A stretch of DNA of 64,000 nt from an uncultured Nitrosomonadaceae bacterium (GCA_943787405.1 CALSMH010000003.1:186001-250000); one strand, 5' to 3'; positions 30,729 to 41,814 are shown, numbered from the stretch's first letter. Translations and numbers: made by a program. Notes: a model not told the origin generated them from the sequence alone.

Positions 30729-32105
30729 CTACCTTGATACACGGTGTAAAACATAAGAAGAATTATCTTTTGTCTTTATTATTGCCTTATTGCCGTCTGT
30801 ATCAATACTAAAGGTGGCTGGGTCATTATCAGAGAATCCCGCGCAACCATTAGTATTATATGTGAACCCCTTAAGATTTAATTTCTTCGTAGACGCATCA
30901 TAAGTATAGGACGAGAATTCAACACCTGGCTCAGCACAATCACGATCGACATCTCCTATAGGATCAACCATAAAATAGTTTCCATTAGGGAAAAATAAAA
31001 AAACTTGAGTATTAATGCCAGTATTATCAAGCGCCCATGCTCCGACAATTCCAGAAGCAATATTCACCATTTTGGAAAAACGAACCTCCTTTACAATTAT
31101 CTTGTTCTTCTCTTTAGAGGAGCTTAATTTAAGTGGCTTGGCTATATGGAATAGTTCAGCAAAAATACCTTTTTTTTCTACTTTTCGTTGCTCCGCTACT
31201 AGGTCTGTTGTAATTAAGTCATAGCCATCAGTATAGATTCGCAAGCTTGGTCGTAAATGCGATAACCCTGCCTGAAGATTGGTGTCGATCGCGGCCTTTC
31301 CAACAACTTTGAATCCTCTCAAGCCAAATGTAGATAGAGTCATCGGCCCATACTCTACACCAGCCTTACTGACAGTTTTATTTCCGCATACATTGTCTGC
31401 ATCACAAGGGTCATCTACGATAGCCTCGCCATATAAATAGTCCCCATCATTAGCGCTTGATATGCGAATTAGAGTAGCGGTCGTATCATCGTACTTTACC
31501 CATATATTATTACTCAGCAGACTAATCCCTTGAGAAAGAAAATGAGCATTAATTTCTGCAGAGCCTTTAATTTTCCCTTCAATACCTGCCTTCTGTCTTA
31601 TATTTTGCAAAGCAGAAGAGGCGGCAAATGTATCCGGATCATTATCTAAATTAATATCAACACCTACTTCCGCTGCCGCAACCGCAGAAATAGAAATTCC
31701 ATTATTAGGCTCCCCGTCTGAATCCAATGACTGTAATAAAACAAGCAAGTTTTGTAACCTTAGAATACTATCTCCAGCCAAATTGATTGGCGTCACTATA
31801 GCTTTAGCTTCCGTTTTCCCAAGAACCAAGCTGCCAAGCCTAAATTCAACCATATCTCCATGATTATACTTGTATATACCGTCTTTATCTGTAACTCCGG
31901 TTATCTTAGACGAGGTAGAATAATTTACGCCACTGACCGCAGCATCCATCAATTTCCCTGTTGCTGGACCCGATAAATGTTTATCAGAATTCCCTGCACC
32001 TGAAGAGCCATCATCATTATCACCACATGCAGTAAGACATATTGCAAGCGTCACTAAAATTAGTCTTGTCCGGTATGCCACTTTATATTTCTGGCTAAAT
32101 TTCAT
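30729..32105 (-). CDS. Unknown lipoprotein with carboxypeptidase-regulatory-like and C-terminal beta-rich domains
   Basis: I do not recognise a named family. The 458-residue product has a lipoprotein signal: basic start, hydrophobic LILVTLAICLT and lipobox LTAC followed by GDNDDGSS, predicting an outer-membrane or surface lipoprotein. Next comes a segment like a carboxypeptidase-regulatory-like beta domain (GKLMDAAVSGVNY, GVTDKDGIYKY, GSLVLGKTEA), then a helical LLVLLQSLDSDGEPNNGI region. The last 110 or so residues look lipocalin-like (IVGAWALDN, FFPNGNYFMVDP, SYTYDASTKKLNLKGF). Paired cysteines (CDADNVC, CAEPG, CAGF) suggest disulfides. The ATG at 32105 is chosen over 32123 because AAGGAA lies nine bases before it. 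Stand-alone gene. Confidence 0.8.
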   Translation of the reverse strand: MKFSQKYKVAYRTRLILVTLAICLTACGDNDDGSSGAGNSDKHLSGPATGKLMDAAVSGVNYSTSSKITGVTDKDGIYKYNHGDMVEFRLGSLVLGKTEAKAIVTPINLAGDSILRLQNLLVLLQSLDSDGEPNNGISISAVAAAEVGVDINLDNDPDTFAASSALQNIRQKAGIEGKIKGSAEINAHFLSQGISLLSNNIWVKYDDTTATLIRISSANDGDYLYGEAIVDDPCDADNVCGNKTVSKAGVEYGPMTLSTFGLRGFKVVGKAAIDTNLQAGLSHLRPSLRIYTDGYDLITTDLVAEQRKVEKKGIFAELFHIAKPLKLSSSKEKNKIIVKEVRFSKMVNIASGIVGAWALDNTGINTQVFLFFPNGNYFMVDPIGDVDRDCAEPGVEFSSYTYDASTKKLNLKGFTYNTNGCAGFSDNDPATFSIDTDGNKAIIKTKDNSSYVLHRVSR

Positions 32106-32453
32106 TTTATAAAATTCCTTCATAATTAAATTGATTATTTCTCATTCTAACCTTTAACATCATAATCTTATCGTTATATAATTAGACAAATCATGGGAAT
32201 ATGACAGAAAGCTTTATATTATAACCAACCTTTTTAACCCCGTCTTGATCACCAAAAATTAGCAGAGGTTAAAATGGGTGAGTTAATATAAATCAATATA
32301 TTATATATTTCATCAGCATAAAAATGCCTCTTAACCGTTGCGTTACACGGTACTCATGAAAAAAACAAACAAAATTGCAATTTTATTCACATATGCATTA
32401 TTTTATTTTAATTTTTTTTGCTGAAGACTTTCTACTCAGGAGCTCGCAACACA
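32106..32453. other. Divergent intergenic region
   Basis: About 350 AT-rich bases separate the divergent lipoprotein and cysE genes and must hold both promoters. I see AT-rich stretches but no hexamer pair convincing enough to call, and no gene. Confidence 0.5.
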
Positions 32454-33404
32454 ATGTCAAAACAAGATAAAGAAATACCCCCAGCACCGCAAAAAGAATT
32501 TTTTCAAATCGACACCATTGTTTCTGATTTACGTTCCTTACGTGTGGCATCGCTAGAAAACAGACAAAGGCTTGAACGCCCTCCCAAGCTCCCCTCCCGT
32601 ACAATACTTGCAACTATTATTGATCGACTATCAGCTGTCTTATTTCCTAACCGACTCGGTTATTTAAAACTTATTGATGAAGATATAGATCTATACGTAA
32701 AACAAACCCTAGAAGAAACGCTGCGAGATTTGCTGACACAAGTACTTCGTGAATTAGATTACACTGCAGAACATGAAACCTGCAGCAGTATAACAACAGA
32801 AAAAGCAAGTACGATTACTCATTTTTTTGCAAAAAAACTTCCAAACATCAGGAGCCTTCTTGATAAAGATATTTGTGCGGCTTACGAAGGTGACCCTGCG
32901 GCACAAAACGTGGATGAAGTACTCGTATGCTACCCTGGTGTTGCTGCTATTATGTACTACCGGCTCGCCCATGAATTACACTCCTTAGGCACTCCGTTAA
33001 TTGCCCGTATGATTTCTGAGATCGCTCATTCGGCCACAGGCATTGAAATCCACCCGGGTGCAAAAATTGGAGCCAGTTTTTTTATAGATCATGGTACAGG
33101 TGTAGTTATCGGAGAAACAACTGTTATAGGTAAAAATGTGCGGTTATATCAAGCCGTAACTTTAGGTGCAAAACGCTTCCCAGTAGATGACAATGGTGCC
33201 CTGGTAAAAAATATATTACGCCATCCAATTGTTGAAGATGATGTAGTTATTTATGCTAATGCGACTATTCTAGGTCGCATTACGATTGGAAAAGGTTCAA
33301 CTATTGGCGGAAATGTCTGGCTAACATATAGCGTCCCTCCTGGCAGCAGCATATCTCAGGCACAAATGCGAAATAAATCATTTGATGATGATATGGAACC
33401 TTAA
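32454..33404 (+). CDS. cysE: Serine O-acetyltransferase (EpsC type)
   Basis: Makes O-acetylserine for cysteine synthesis. 316 residues, the long EpsC-type form: an alpha-helical N-terminal half and a left-handed beta-helix of hexapeptide repeats (GIEIHPGAKIGASFFIDHGTG region, about residues 200-280) with the catalytic His and Asp. ATG at 32454 with AGGAG upstream is preferred to an in-frame TTG at 32418. In many proteobacteria cysE lies next to trmJ and isc genes; here it is far from the trmJ locus. Confidence 0.94.
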   Translation: MSKQDKEIPPAPQKEFFQIDTIVSDLRSLRVASLENRQRLERPPKLPSRTILATIIDRLSAVLFPNRLGYLKLIDEDIDLYVKQTLEETLRDLLTQVLRELDYTAEHETCSSITTEKASTITHFFAKKLPNIRSLLDKDICAAYEGDPAAQNVDEVLVCYPGVAAIMYYRLAHELHSLGTPLIARMISEIAHSATGIEIHPGAKIGASFFIDHGTGVVIGETTVIGKNVRLYQAVTLGAKRFPVDDNGALVKNILRHPIVEDDVVIYANATILGRITIGKGSTIGGNVWLTYSVPPGSSISQAQMRNKSFDDDMEP

Positions 33405-33501
33405 TACCTCCAATAATTCAAAGAATGATAGATTTGATAAATACAGCCCTATCAATATAACTACAATTAGCTGGGGCTAAATACTATCCGAGGTTTGAAA
33501 T

Positions 33502-33882
33502 ATGAGCTTTGCCACAATAAAAATAATTCATATTATAAGTATGACATTAAGTTACATCCTGTTTAGCTTGCGTGGAATATGGATGATACAAGGCTCACCT
33601 CTACTAAAGCTAAGATGGGTAAAAATCCTTCCTCACGCAATTGATACCATTCTACTGACAAGCGCTATTACATTAGTAGTCATGATCCAGCAATATCCCG
33701 GACTCAATATATGGATTAGCGCAAAGATTGGGGCTCTGTTGCTCTATATACTTCTTGGAATGACGGCTTTTCGATTTGGAAAAACACAGAAAATAAAAAT
33801 TATCTCTTGGATATTAGCCCAAGTTGTATTTTTCTATATAGTTCTAGTCGCTCTTACTAAAAACCCCACTCTAATTTTTTAA
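33502..33882 (+). CDS. SirB2-like inner-membrane protein
   Basis: A 126-residue protein with four predicted membrane segments (about residues 5-24, 45-62, 71-90, 97-119). The pattern IKIIHIISMTLSYILFSLRG followed by LPHAIDTILLTSAI is typical of the SirB family, whose biochemical role is unknown. It follows cysE by 97 bases in the same direction. Confidence 0.82.
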   Translation: MSFATIKIIHIISMTLSYILFSLRGIWMIQGSPLLKLRWVKILPHAIDTILLTSAITLVVMIQQYPGLNIWISAKIGALLLYILLGMTAFRFGKTQKIKIISWILAQVVFFYIVLVALTKNPTLIF

Positions 33883-34017
33883 TGCTCTAATTTAGAAAAA
33901 AATTCTTGCCCCTCCTCTTTTTAAAATAAGCATACGAATGTAGAAACATTTGCTCCTTCCCTTTCTCTGTAAACTAATTTAGTCATATAGAGTAATGAAA
34001 CGACAACGAATTCTACC

Positions 34018-34047
34018 TTGAGCGCTCCTCAGGATAAATGTTATAAT
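34018..34047 (+). promoter_or_regulatory. Candidate promoter of the rpsB operon
   Basis: TTGAGC (34018-34023) and a perfect TATAAT (34042-34047) are 18 bases apart, giving a leader of about 115 bases before rpsB. The preceding stretch (33883-34017) shows nothing else recognisable. Confidence 0.65.
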
Positions 34048-34099
34048 AGATCAGATAATCTGGCTTTATAGCAAGATTTTTGCCAGGTTAAACACACAT

Positions 34100-34155
34100 A
34101 CCCGCCAATCCAAGGGTGCTCATCAAAGAGTGACTAGGCGGGTTGAGGCTCAACC
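34100..34155 (+). promoter_or_regulatory. Structured rpsB leader, candidate S2 autoregulatory RNA
   Basis: Two hairpins precede the rpsB ribosome site: CCCGCC (34101-34106) pairs with GGCGGG (34137-34142) enclosing a 30-base loop, and GGTTG (34141-34145) pairs with CAACC (34151-34155). They share bases 34141-34142, so they compete slightly. rpsB leaders are known autoregulatory targets of S2 in other bacteria; assignment here rests on position and structure. Confidence 0.4.
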
Positions 34156-34170
34156 CTACAGGAGAAATTT

Positions 34171-34923
34171 ATGTCAGTAACAATGCGACAGATGTTAGAA
34201 GCAGGCGTTCACTTCGGTCACCAAACCCGTTTTTGGGACCCAAAGATGGCCCAATATATATATGGCCACCGCAATAAAATACACATTATCAATCTTGAAA
34301 AAACCCTTGTCATGTATCAAGACGCAATGAAATATGTGCGTCAGATATCTACTAACAAAGGCGTTATCCTGTTTGTTGGCACTAAACGTCAAGCACGAGA
34401 TATTGTGCGCGAAGAAGCTATCCGTTGCGGCTCTCCGTATGTAGACCAACGATGGTTGGGGGGAATGTTGACAAACTTTAAGACAATTAAACAGTCTATT
34501 AAGCGTCTTAAGGATATGGAAACAATGACTCAGGATGGAACATTTGAAAACCTTAATAAAAAACAAGCACTAGATATTACACGTGAGCTAGAAAAGCTCA
34601 ACCGTAGTCTAGGTGGAATTAAAGACATGGGTGGAATACCAGAAGCCATGTTTGTAATTGACGTGGGCTACCAAAAGGGTGCGCTTACAGAGGCTGCCAA
34701 GCTAGGCATTCCAATAGTTGGCGTCGTCGATACAAATCATAGTCCTGAGAAAGTGGACTATGTTATTCCTGGAAATGATGATTCTAGCCGGGCAATACGC
34801 CTTTATGCACGGGGGGTGGCTGATGCAATTCTAGAAGGACGCAGCCAAATTGTTCATGAAACAGTTAAAAATGAATCCCCAGAAATGAATGAAGCAATGA
34901 TAGCGGAAAAGGAAGCTGAATAG
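34171..34923 (+). CDS. rpsB: 30S ribosomal protein S2
   Basis: Small-subunit protein, 250 residues. [37 protein letters not shown] and [21 protein letters not shown] are diagnostic. GGAG lies ten bases before ATG. First gene of the rpsB-tsf-pyrH-frr-uppS-cdsA-dxr group. Confidence 0.99.
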   Translation: MSVTMRQMLEAGVHFGHQTRFWDPKMAQYIYGHRNKIHIINLEKTLVMYQDAMKYVRQISTNKGVILFVGTKRQARDIVREEAIRCGSPYVDQRWLGGMLTNFKTIKQSIKRLKDMETMTQDGTFENLNKKQALDITRELEKLNRSLGGIKDMGGIPEAMFVIDVGYQKGALTEAAKLGIPIVGVVDTNHSPEKVDYVIPGNDDSSRAIRLYARGVADAILEGRSQIVHETVKNESPEMNEAMIAEKEAE

Positions 34924-35059
34924 CCTAGAAGCTCATAAAGAATAACGAAATAATTCTTTTATTTGGTTTATTAATAGCAAAATCGCATAAGGAATCATTT
35001 CGAAAGAGAGATATAAAAGTGTCTCAAAATTATTAACCAATTCTGCATTTGGAGAAAAT

Positions 35060-35965
35060 ATGGCGGATATCACCGCAAACATAGTGAAAGAATTACGTGA
35101 TCTTACTGGGCTCGGTATGATGGACTGCAAGAAAGCTTTAATAGAAACCAGTGGCAATATAAAAGAAGCGGAAGACTTGTTGCGTATAAAGAGTGGCTCA
35201 AAGGCAAATAGAGCTGCTACCCGTATTGCAGCGGAGGGGATCATAGGAATAGAAATCGCCGCTGACAGAAAAAGTGGCGCCTTAGTTGAAGTTAATTGTG
35301 AAACTGATTTTGTAGCAAAGAATGAAGATTTTATTAATTTTGCAAAGAATTTAGCCCAACTTGTTTCAACCAGGAATTTATCAGATGTTGAAACACTCTC
35401 AAAAGAAGATATGCAAGATGGAAGCAATGTAGAAAAATTCCGGACGGAATTAATTATGAAACTTGGCGAAAATATTAGTATTAGACGCTGTATTCGTCAT
35501 ACCACACCCGGACATCTGTCCTCATACTTACATGCTGGAAAAATTGGTGTCATAGTTGATTGCGCTGGTGATGACGAGGTACTAGGTAAAGATTTAGCGA
35601 TGCATATTGCAGCAAGTAAACCAATATGTGTTTCAAAAGAACAAGTATCAGCGGAGTTACTGGAGCGCGAGCGTCAAATTTACACAGCACAAGCGGCAGA
35701 AAGCGGAAAGCCTAAAGAAATAGTTACTAAAATGGTAGATGGACGTATGGCTAAATACCTTGCTGAAATAACACTATTAGGGCAGCCTTTTGTCAAGAAT
35801 CCTGACCAAACAATTGAAAAATTACTTAATAGCAAATCCGCCACAGTTAATGGCTTCACAATGTTTAGAGTAGGCGAAGGCATAGAAAAAAAATCTTGTG
35901 ATTTTGCAAATGAGGTGATGTCACAAATTAATCAAGCACAGGAAAATAATTCATCAACATCATAG
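35060..35965 (+). CDS. tsf: Elongation factor Ts
   Basis: Nucleotide exchange factor for EF-Tu, 301 residues. [16 protein letters not shown] and [14 protein letters not shown] (containing the TDFV contact motif) are intact. Separated from rpsB by 136 bases. Confidence 0.98.
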   Translation: MADITANIVKELRDLTGLGMMDCKKALIETSGNIKEAEDLLRIKSGSKANRAATRIAAEGIIGIEIAADRKSGALVEVNCETDFVAKNEDFINFAKNLAQLVSTRNLSDVETLSKEDMQDGSNVEKFRTELIMKLGENISIRRCIRHTTPGHLSSYLHAGKIGVIVDCAGDDEVLGKDLAMHIAASKPICVSKEQVSAELLERERQIYTAQAAESGKPKEIVTKMVDGRMAKYLAEITLLGQPFVKNPDQTIEKLLNSKSATVNGFTMFRVGEGIEKKSCDFANEVMSQINQAQENNSSTS

Positions 35966-35995
35966 CTAAATTATTATTAATCACTCATAGCAATT

Positions 35996-36706
35996 ATGGC
36001 CTATAAACGTATCCTGTTAAAACTTTCAGGTGAAGCGCTGATGGGAGATGATAGTTACGGCATCAATCCTGCCGTAATGGAGCATGTTGTTTCAGAAATT
36101 CTTGAGGTTGTAAAATGTAATATTGAAGTGGCGATCGTAATTGGCGGAGGAAATATTTTCCGTGGAATGACATCATCAGAAAACAATCAAATAGATCGCG
36201 CAACTGCTGACTACATGGGAATGCTAGCAACTGTTATGAATTCCCTGGCCCTGCAAGATGCAATGAGACATAAAGACTTAGAAAGTAGAGTGCAATCAGC
36301 ATTACGTATTGATCAGGTTGTAGCACCTTATATACGCGGAAAAGCCATACGTTACCTTGAAGAAGGGAAGGTTGTTATCTTTGCTGCTGGAACAGGGAAT
36401 CCTTTTTTTACCACTGACACTGCAGCTGCATTACGTGGCTTAGAAATGAGTGTAGATATAGTCCTCAAGGGAACTAAAGTTGATGGTGTTTATTCAAGCG
36501 ACCCCAAAATATTTCCTAATGCCAAACGATATCAGAGTTTGTCATTTGATGAAGCTATTAACAAAAATTTAAAGGTAATGGACGCTACCGCATTAACCTT
36601 GTGTCGTGACCAGAAATTACCTCTTAATGTTTTTAGTATTTTTAAAGCTGGAGCACTTAAACGAGTAATAGAAGGAGCTAATGAGGGCACACTAATTCAA
36701 GTTTAA
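35996..36706 (+). CDS. pyrH: Uridylate kinase
   Basis: UMP kinase of the amino-acid kinase fold, 236 residues. KLSGEAL near the start, GGGNIFRG, and [17 protein letters not shown] are the family motifs. Thirty bases after tsf. Confidence 0.98.
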   Translation: MAYKRILLKLSGEALMGDDSYGINPAVMEHVVSEILEVVKCNIEVAIVIGGGNIFRGMTSSENNQIDRATADYMGMLATVMNSLALQDAMRHKDLESRVQSALRIDQVVAPYIRGKAIRYLEEGKVVIFAAGTGNPFFTTDTAAALRGLEMSVDIVLKGTKVDGVYSSDPKIFPNAKRYQSLSFDEAINKNLKVMDATALTLCRDQKLPLNVFSIFKAGALKRVIEGANEGTLIQV

Positions 36707-36770
36707 ATTTGTATACTCTTTCTTCTATTACATTTAGCTGATAGCACTCTTTACTAACAAATCAATTCCT

Positions 36771-37328
36771 ATGATCAACGATATAAAAAAATCTGCAGAA
36801 CAAAAAATGCAAAAAAGTTTTGAGGCGTTAATAATTGATTTTGGCAAAATAAGAACTGGGCGTGCTCATACAGGAATCCTGGACCACGTTACAATAGATT
36901 ATTACGGCTCACCTGTGCCAATCAGCCAAGTTGCAAATATAAATTTAGGTGATTCACGTACAATTAATGTTACTCCATGGGAGAAGAGCCTACTCAGTCA
37001 GATTGAGAAAACAATCCGAGATTCAGATCTAGGCCTAAATCCTGTGACTGTTGGCGAAATAATTCGTGTTCCCATGCCAGTTCTAACAGAAGAGCGGCGA
37101 CGTGATCTTACAAAAGTAGTTAAGCAGGAGGCAGAAGCTGCACGAGTTTCTATGCGAAATATCAGGCGTGATGCTAACGCTCATCTAAAGACCATGCTTA
37201 AGGAAAAGAAAATCGCGGAAGATGATGAGCGCCGTGGTCAGGATGAAATTCAGAAGCTTACTAATCATCATATTTCTGAGATAGACAAAATCTTGCAAGC
37301 TAAAGAAATTGAATTAATGTCTGTTTAA
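36771..37328 (+). CDS. frr: Ribosome recycling factor
   Basis: Splits post-termination ribosomes with EF-G. 185 residues with the [11 protein letters not shown] segment and the helical domain containing [17 protein letters not shown]. Sixty-four bases after pyrH. Confidence 0.98.
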   Translation: MINDIKKSAEQKMQKSFEALIIDFGKIRTGRAHTGILDHVTIDYYGSPVPISQVANINLGDSRTINVTPWEKSLLSQIEKTIRDSDLGLNPVTVGEIIRVPMPVLTEERRRDLTKVVKQEAEAARVSMRNIRRDANAHLKTMLKEKKIAEDDERRGQDEIQKLTNHHISEIDKILQAKEIELMSV

Positions 37329-37357
37329 TTGGACTAATCAAAGTGTAATTTTGCTCC

Positions 37358-38116
37358 ATGTATTTTACTAGTCCCAGTTCAACTAAAATAATCCCAGAGA
37401 CTGACATGGTTCCCCAACATGTCGCTATTATTATGGATGGTAATGGTCGTTGGGCAAAGTCACGTTTATTGCCACGAATAGCAGGCCATAAACGTGGGAT
37501 AGAAGCCGTACGTTCAGCCGTCAAGGCTTGTATTGAGAATGGGGTTAATTATCTAACATTATTCGCTTTTAGTAGTGAGAACTGGCGCAGGCCGCCTGAA
37601 GAAATCTCTTATCTGATGAAACTCTTTAATACAGTTCTTGAACAAGAAATAATTAAGTTACATGAGAATGGTATTCGCTTTAAGGTAATTGGAGACTTAG
37701 CAAGATTTGAGCCAAGAATAATTGAATTTATTCGTAATGGCGAACAGATGACTGCCTCCAATACTCGCTTAACACTTACCATTGCAGCAAATTATGGGGG
37801 ACGCTGGGATATTATGCAGGCTATACGTAAGATGTATGTGCAAACCCCAGAATTAACAAATAATTTTGTGGAAGAAGATCTATCCCAACACTTTGCCATG
37901 AGCTATGCACCAGAACCAGATTTATTCATACGTACTGGAGGAGAGCAACGCATCAGTAATTTTCTATTATGGAGCCTAGCTTATACTGAGCTTTATTTTA
38001 CTGATACCTTATGGCCTGACTTTAGTAAGGATGTACTTGATCTTGCAATCCAGTCCTACCAGCAACGAGAAAGACGTTTTGGTAGGACAAGTGAACAACT
38101 TCAGAAAATGAAATAA
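37358..38116 (+). CDS. uppS: Undecaprenyl diphosphate synthase
   Basis: Makes the C55 lipid carrier for cell-wall synthesis. 252 residues with the cis-prenyltransferase motifs [11 protein letters not shown] (catalytic Asp), [12 protein letters not shown] and [18 protein letters not shown]. The ATG at 37358 has no clear ribosome site; an internal ATG at 37406, just before [10 protein letters not shown], is an alternative start. Confidence 0.97.
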   Translation: MYFTSPSSTKIIPETDMVPQHVAIIMDGNGRWAKSRLLPRIAGHKRGIEAVRSAVKACIENGVNYLTLFAFSSENWRRPPEEISYLMKLFNTVLEQEIIKLHENGIRFKVIGDLARFEPRIIEFIRNGEQMTASNTRLTLTIAANYGGRWDIMQAIRKMYVQTPELTNNFVEEDLSQHFAMSYAPEPDLFIRTGGEQRISNFLLWSLAYTELYFTDTLWPDFSKDVLDLAIQSYQQRERRFGRTSEQLQKMK

Positions 38117-38191
38117 AAAAGGACATCTAAGTAAATAACATAATGTTTACATCATCTAATTTGATAGCTTTATACTGATTTCCTAATTCTT

Positions 38192-39010
38192 ATGCTCAGA
38201 ACCCGTATATATACAGCTCTATGTTTTTTACTTCTTTTTTTAGTCGGGTTATTTTATTTCTCACCAGTTTTTTGGATGACACTGCTTCTCGCTATAGCCG
38301 TAATTGGTTCATGGGAATGGAGCAAGCTATCTAAATTCTCCTTATCGGGATCTATTCTTTACCTTATATTTACGGTATTAATTGGAGGAGAATTACTATT
38401 TATTTTAAGTAGGGTCACTATAGTTGACCCTTATACTACTCAATTCATATGGCTGTACGCCATAACACTAGGGTTCTGGTTGCTTGCTGTACCTTACCTT
38501 TTAAAATTTAATGTCCAGATAAGAAATCCAATATTACTAGCATTAATAGGCTGGCTACTATTGTTACCTACTTGCCTTGCCTTATTCCAACTTCGCGCTA
38601 TAGACCCTATTCTTCTATTCGGATTTATAACAGCTATTTGGATTTCTGATACTGCAGCATATTTTACTGGGCGAAAATTTGGAAAAAACAAACTTGCACC
38701 TTCCATCAGTCCTGGAAAGACCTGGGAAGGTGTCGCAGGAGCATTAGTAGCAGTTTGTATCTATGCGTTAATCTGGAGCTATTTAGTAGTAGATAAAACT
38801 CAAATTATTTTATATGTTCTTTTACTATTGGCACTTGCTGTATTAGGTATCTTAGGAGATTTATTTGAGTCCTTAATGAAGCGTCAGGTAGGGGTTAAGA
38901 ATAGTGGTAATATTTTACCCGGCCACGGTGGTATACTTGACCGTATTGACGCACTAACTTCAACGCTACCTGTGGCTATTTTTGTAGTTCTTCTTTTCTT
39001 TACCATTTAA
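38192..39010 (+). CDS. cdsA: Phosphatidate cytidylyltransferase
   Basis: Makes CDP-diacylglycerol for phospholipids. 272 residues, about eight membrane segments, with the C-terminal family signature VGVKNSGNILPGHGGILDRID. Standard position between uppS and dxr. Confidence 0.97.
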   Translation: MLRTRIYTALCFLLLFLVGLFYFSPVFWMTLLLAIAVIGSWEWSKLSKFSLSGSILYLIFTVLIGGELLFILSRVTIVDPYTTQFIWLYAITLGFWLLAVPYLLKFNVQIRNPILLALIGWLLLLPTCLALFQLRAIDPILLFGFITAIWISDTAAYFTGRKFGKNKLAPSISPGKTWEGVAGALVAVCIYALIWSYLVVDKTQIILYVLLLLALAVLGILGDLFESLMKRQVGVKNSGNILPGHGGILDRIDALTSTLPVAIFVVLLFFTI

Positions 39011-39013
39011 ATT

Positions 39014-40207
39014 ATGGGTGTTCGAAATATCACCATTCTTGGCTCTACCGGAAGTGTTGGAATTAGCACACTTGATGTAGTCGCACGCCATCCAAATAGA
39101 TATCAAGTAATTGCACTTACTGCCAATAAAAGTATTGGTAAAATGCTGGAACAATGCCGTATCTTTCGCCCACTTTATGCAGTAATGCTAGATCCTGACA
39201 GTGCAGAGAACTTGAGAACAGAGGTTAATAAAAATGGGATAGAAACTGAGGTCCTGTGTGGAGTTAAATCACTGGAAAAGGTTGCATCGCTGCCTGAAGT
39301 AGATGTTGTAATGGCAGCAATTGTTGGTGCCGCAGGAATACGCCCCACTTTTTCTGCGGCCCTAGCAGGAAAATATGTTCTTCTTGCTAATAAAGAAACT
39401 CTAGTAATGGCAGGACACATATTTATGAATGTAGTTAAGGAAAATTATGCTACTTTGCTACCGATTGATAGTGAGCACAATGCCATTTTTCAGTCGTTAC
39501 CTAGAGGATTTACTGGAAACCATACAAAAGATGGTGTGCGTAGAATTTTATTAACAGCCTCTGGTGGCCCGTTCCGAAAAACATCACTAGCTGATATGAA
39601 ACGTGTTACACCGGAACAGGCATGTAATCACCCCAATTGGGTAATGGGACAAAAAATATCTGTGGATTCTGCCACCATGATGAATAAAGGTTTGGAGCTA
39701 ATTGAAGCGCATTGGTTATTTGATGCTGCGCCCGAGCAGATTCAGGTTGTGATACATCCACAAAGCATAATTCACTCCATGGTTGAATATATTGATGGTT
39801 CAGTATTAGCACAGCTAGGTAATCCTGACATGCGTACCCCAATTGCTCATGCTCTAGCTTATCCGGATAGAATCAAATCTGGAGTTGAACCTCTTGATAT
39901 TTTTAAAGTTGCACAATTAGATTTTGAGGCGCCAGATTTATCAAGATTTCCCTGCCTTCGGCTGGCCTATAAAGCACTTGCCTTAGGCGGAAGTGCTCCG
40001 GCGATACTTAACGCTGCAAATGAGGTGGCAGTAGAGGCGTTCTTGAAATCAAGAATACCATTTATAGCAATTCCAAGAATGATTGAGCAAGTAATGGAAG
40101 CAATTAAGCCTAAAGATATCTTTACGCTTGAAGATATACTAGTAGTTGACAATCTCGCGCGCGAAGCTGCATATGAATGGATAAATTCAGAAGGAATAGA
40201 TTTTTAA
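39014..40207 (+). CDS. dxr: 1-deoxy-D-xylulose 5-phosphate reductoisomerase
   Basis: Second step of the MEP isoprenoid pathway. 397 residues: NADPH-binding [14 protein letters not shown] at the start, metal- and substrate-binding [11 protein letters not shown] and SGGPFRKT, then [14 protein letters not shown]. Three bases after cdsA. A strong hairpin overlaps its stop codon. Confidence 0.98.
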   Translation: MGVRNITILGSTGSVGISTLDVVARHPNRYQVIALTANKSIGKMLEQCRIFRPLYAVMLDPDSAENLRTEVNKNGIETEVLCGVKSLEKVASLPEVDVVMAAIVGAAGIRPTFSAALAGKYVLLANKETLVMAGHIFMNVVKENYATLLPIDSEHNAIFQSLPRGFTGNHTKDGVRRILLTASGGPFRKTSLADMKRVTPEQACNHPNWVMGQKISVDSATMMNKGLELIEAHWLFDAAPEQIQVVIHPQSIIHSMVEYIDGSVLAQLGNPDMRTPIAHALAYPDRIKSGVEPLDIFKVAQLDFEAPDLSRFPCLRLAYKALALGGSAPAILNAANEVAVEAFLKSRIPFIAIPRMIEQVMEAIKPKDIFTLEDILVVDNLAREAAYEWINSEGIDF

Positions 40208-40240
40208 ATAATGGCAATGCAGATGCATTGCCATTATTTA
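40205..40240 (+). terminator. Terminator hairpin at the end of dxr
   Basis: A perfect 16-base-pair stem (40205-40220 with 40225-40240, loop AGAT) starts at the dxr stop codon. The top has a moderate GC content (GGCAATGC). No long uninterrupted U-run follows, but the stem base is AT-rich. It probably separates the rpsB-dxr group from rseP-bamA. The rest of 40241-40443 should contain the rseP promoter; I could not call hexamers with confidence. Confidence 0.7.
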
Positions 40241-40443
40241 CTATTATATAAGCATCAGTTTTATCAAAAAACTACTATAAATTTAGGAATCACAATCTGT
40301 AGGGTGAAACTTGCATTACTTTAATTTTTTTCTCCTGATTTTCAAATTACTAATCTGCCCCTATGGTAAAGGTGAAATTATATTATTAATTTCTAATAAA
40401 ATAAACTTTCTCCCCCATAACAGATCTAGGCTATAGAGCCCGT

Positions 40444-41811
40444 ATGACAATCTTTTTTACAATAGTTTCTTTCGTATTTGCATTGGGCTTACTAATAGTA
40501 TTTCACGAATTAGGACACTATTTTGTTGCTCGTTTATGTAATGTAAAGGTGTTACGTTTCTCGGTAGGATTTGGTCGCCCATTAATAAAAAAATATTGGG
40601 GAAAAGATCAAACTGAATGGGTATTAGCAGCCATCCCTCTTGGTGGATATGTGAAGATGTTAGATGAACGGGAAGGAGAAGTTGCACCTAAAGACTTATC
40701 ACGATCATTTAATCGCATGTCAGTTTTCCGTCGCTTTGCTATCGTATCCGCAGGACCAGTTGCAAATTTCCTTCTTGCCATCCTGCTCTATTGCTTCCTC
40801 TTCATGCATGGAGTGAGCGGCATGAAACCAATACTAGGACAGATTACTCCTAATTCACCTGCGGCAATAGCCAATTTTAAGGCCGGCGAGACTTTAGTAA
40901 AGATTGGAGACGACATCGTATCTACCTGGCAAGATGCTCGTTGGGCGCTTTTATCTAAGGCAGTAGATAGAACGCCTACTTTAATCGTAGAGACCCGTAG
41001 CATACAGAAACAAGTTGTTTCCAGAGAATTAGATTTAAGTAAATTGAATGCTAATGACCTAGATGATAATTTCCTAAAGAAAATAGGCTTAAACGTTTAT
41101 AAGCCAAAGATTAGACCGATAATCGCTCAAGTAATATCAAACGGCGCAGGTGATCGTGCCGGCCTACTTATTAATGATGAGATTCTATCTATTAATGAAA
41201 AAGAAATAGTAGAGTGGCAAGATCTTGTACAAAAAATACAGGATAGCCCTGAAATTTTATTATTAATGAAAATAAGGCGTAACAATACTAAAATTGATGT
41301 AAAAATAGTCCCAGAGGTGGCTACTCAAGACGGCAAAAAGATTGGCAAAATTGGTATTGCACCAAAAGTTGATCACTCAAAATTAGAAGATTTATTAGTT
41401 GAAGTTAGCTATCCGACAAATATAGCCATGCTAAAAGCAGTAAATAAAACATGGGAAACATCAATATTTACGTTACAAATGCTATGGAAAATGGTGATGG
41501 GAGAAGTATCAATAAAGAATATAAGCGGGCCCATTACAATTGCTGATTACGCGGGTAAGTCCGCGCAAATGGGAATCGCATCTTATCTAGGATTTCTTGC
41601 ACTTATAAGTATTAGCTTGGGAGTATTAAATTTGCTTCCTATCCCCTTATTAGATGGTGGACATTTGATGTATTATGTTGTTGAAATCATTAAGGGCACT
41701 CCTCTTTCAGAAAAATCTATGGCGATTGGACAGCAGATGGGAATGATGATGTTATTTATTTTAATGGTTTTTGCCATATATAACGATATCAATCGGCTGA
41801 TCCCCACTTAA
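40444..41811 (+). CDS. rseP: Site-2 intramembrane zinc protease
   Basis: Cleaves anti-sigma factors and signal-peptide remnants in the inner membrane. 455 residues with the zinc site HELGH (21-25) in the first membrane segment, two PDZ domains (about 115-290), and the second metal motif NLLPIPLLDGGH near 390. Conserved position before bamA, three bases away. Confidence 0.97.
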   Translation: MTIFFTIVSFVFALGLLIVFHELGHYFVARLCNVKVLRFSVGFGRPLIKKYWGKDQTEWVLAAIPLGGYVKMLDEREGEVAPKDLSRSFNRMSVFRRFAIVSAGPVANFLLAILLYCFLFMHGVSGMKPILGQITPNSPAAIANFKAGETLVKIGDDIVSTWQDARWALLSKAVDRTPTLIVETRSIQKQVVSRELDLSKLNANDLDDNFLKKIGLNVYKPKIRPIIAQVISNGAGDRAGLLINDEILSINEKEIVEWQDLVQKIQDSPEILLLMKIRRNNTKIDVKIVPEVATQDGKKIGKIGIAPKVDHSKLEDLLVEVSYPTNIAMLKAVNKTWETSIFTLQMLWKMVMGEVSIKNISGPITIADYAGKSAQMGIASYLGFLALISISLGVLNLLPIPLLDGGHLMYYVVEIIKGTPLSEKSMAIGQQMGMMMLFILMVFAIYNDINRLIPT

Positions 41812-41814
41812 AAA

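Noticed and set aside
34081-34160. Possible tRNA in the rpsB leader
   Set aside because: Stems do not form a cloverleaf and there is no T-loop consensus; leader RNA is a better reading.
34933-35427. 164-codon reverse ORF opposite tsf
   Set aside because: Antisense shadow of tsf.
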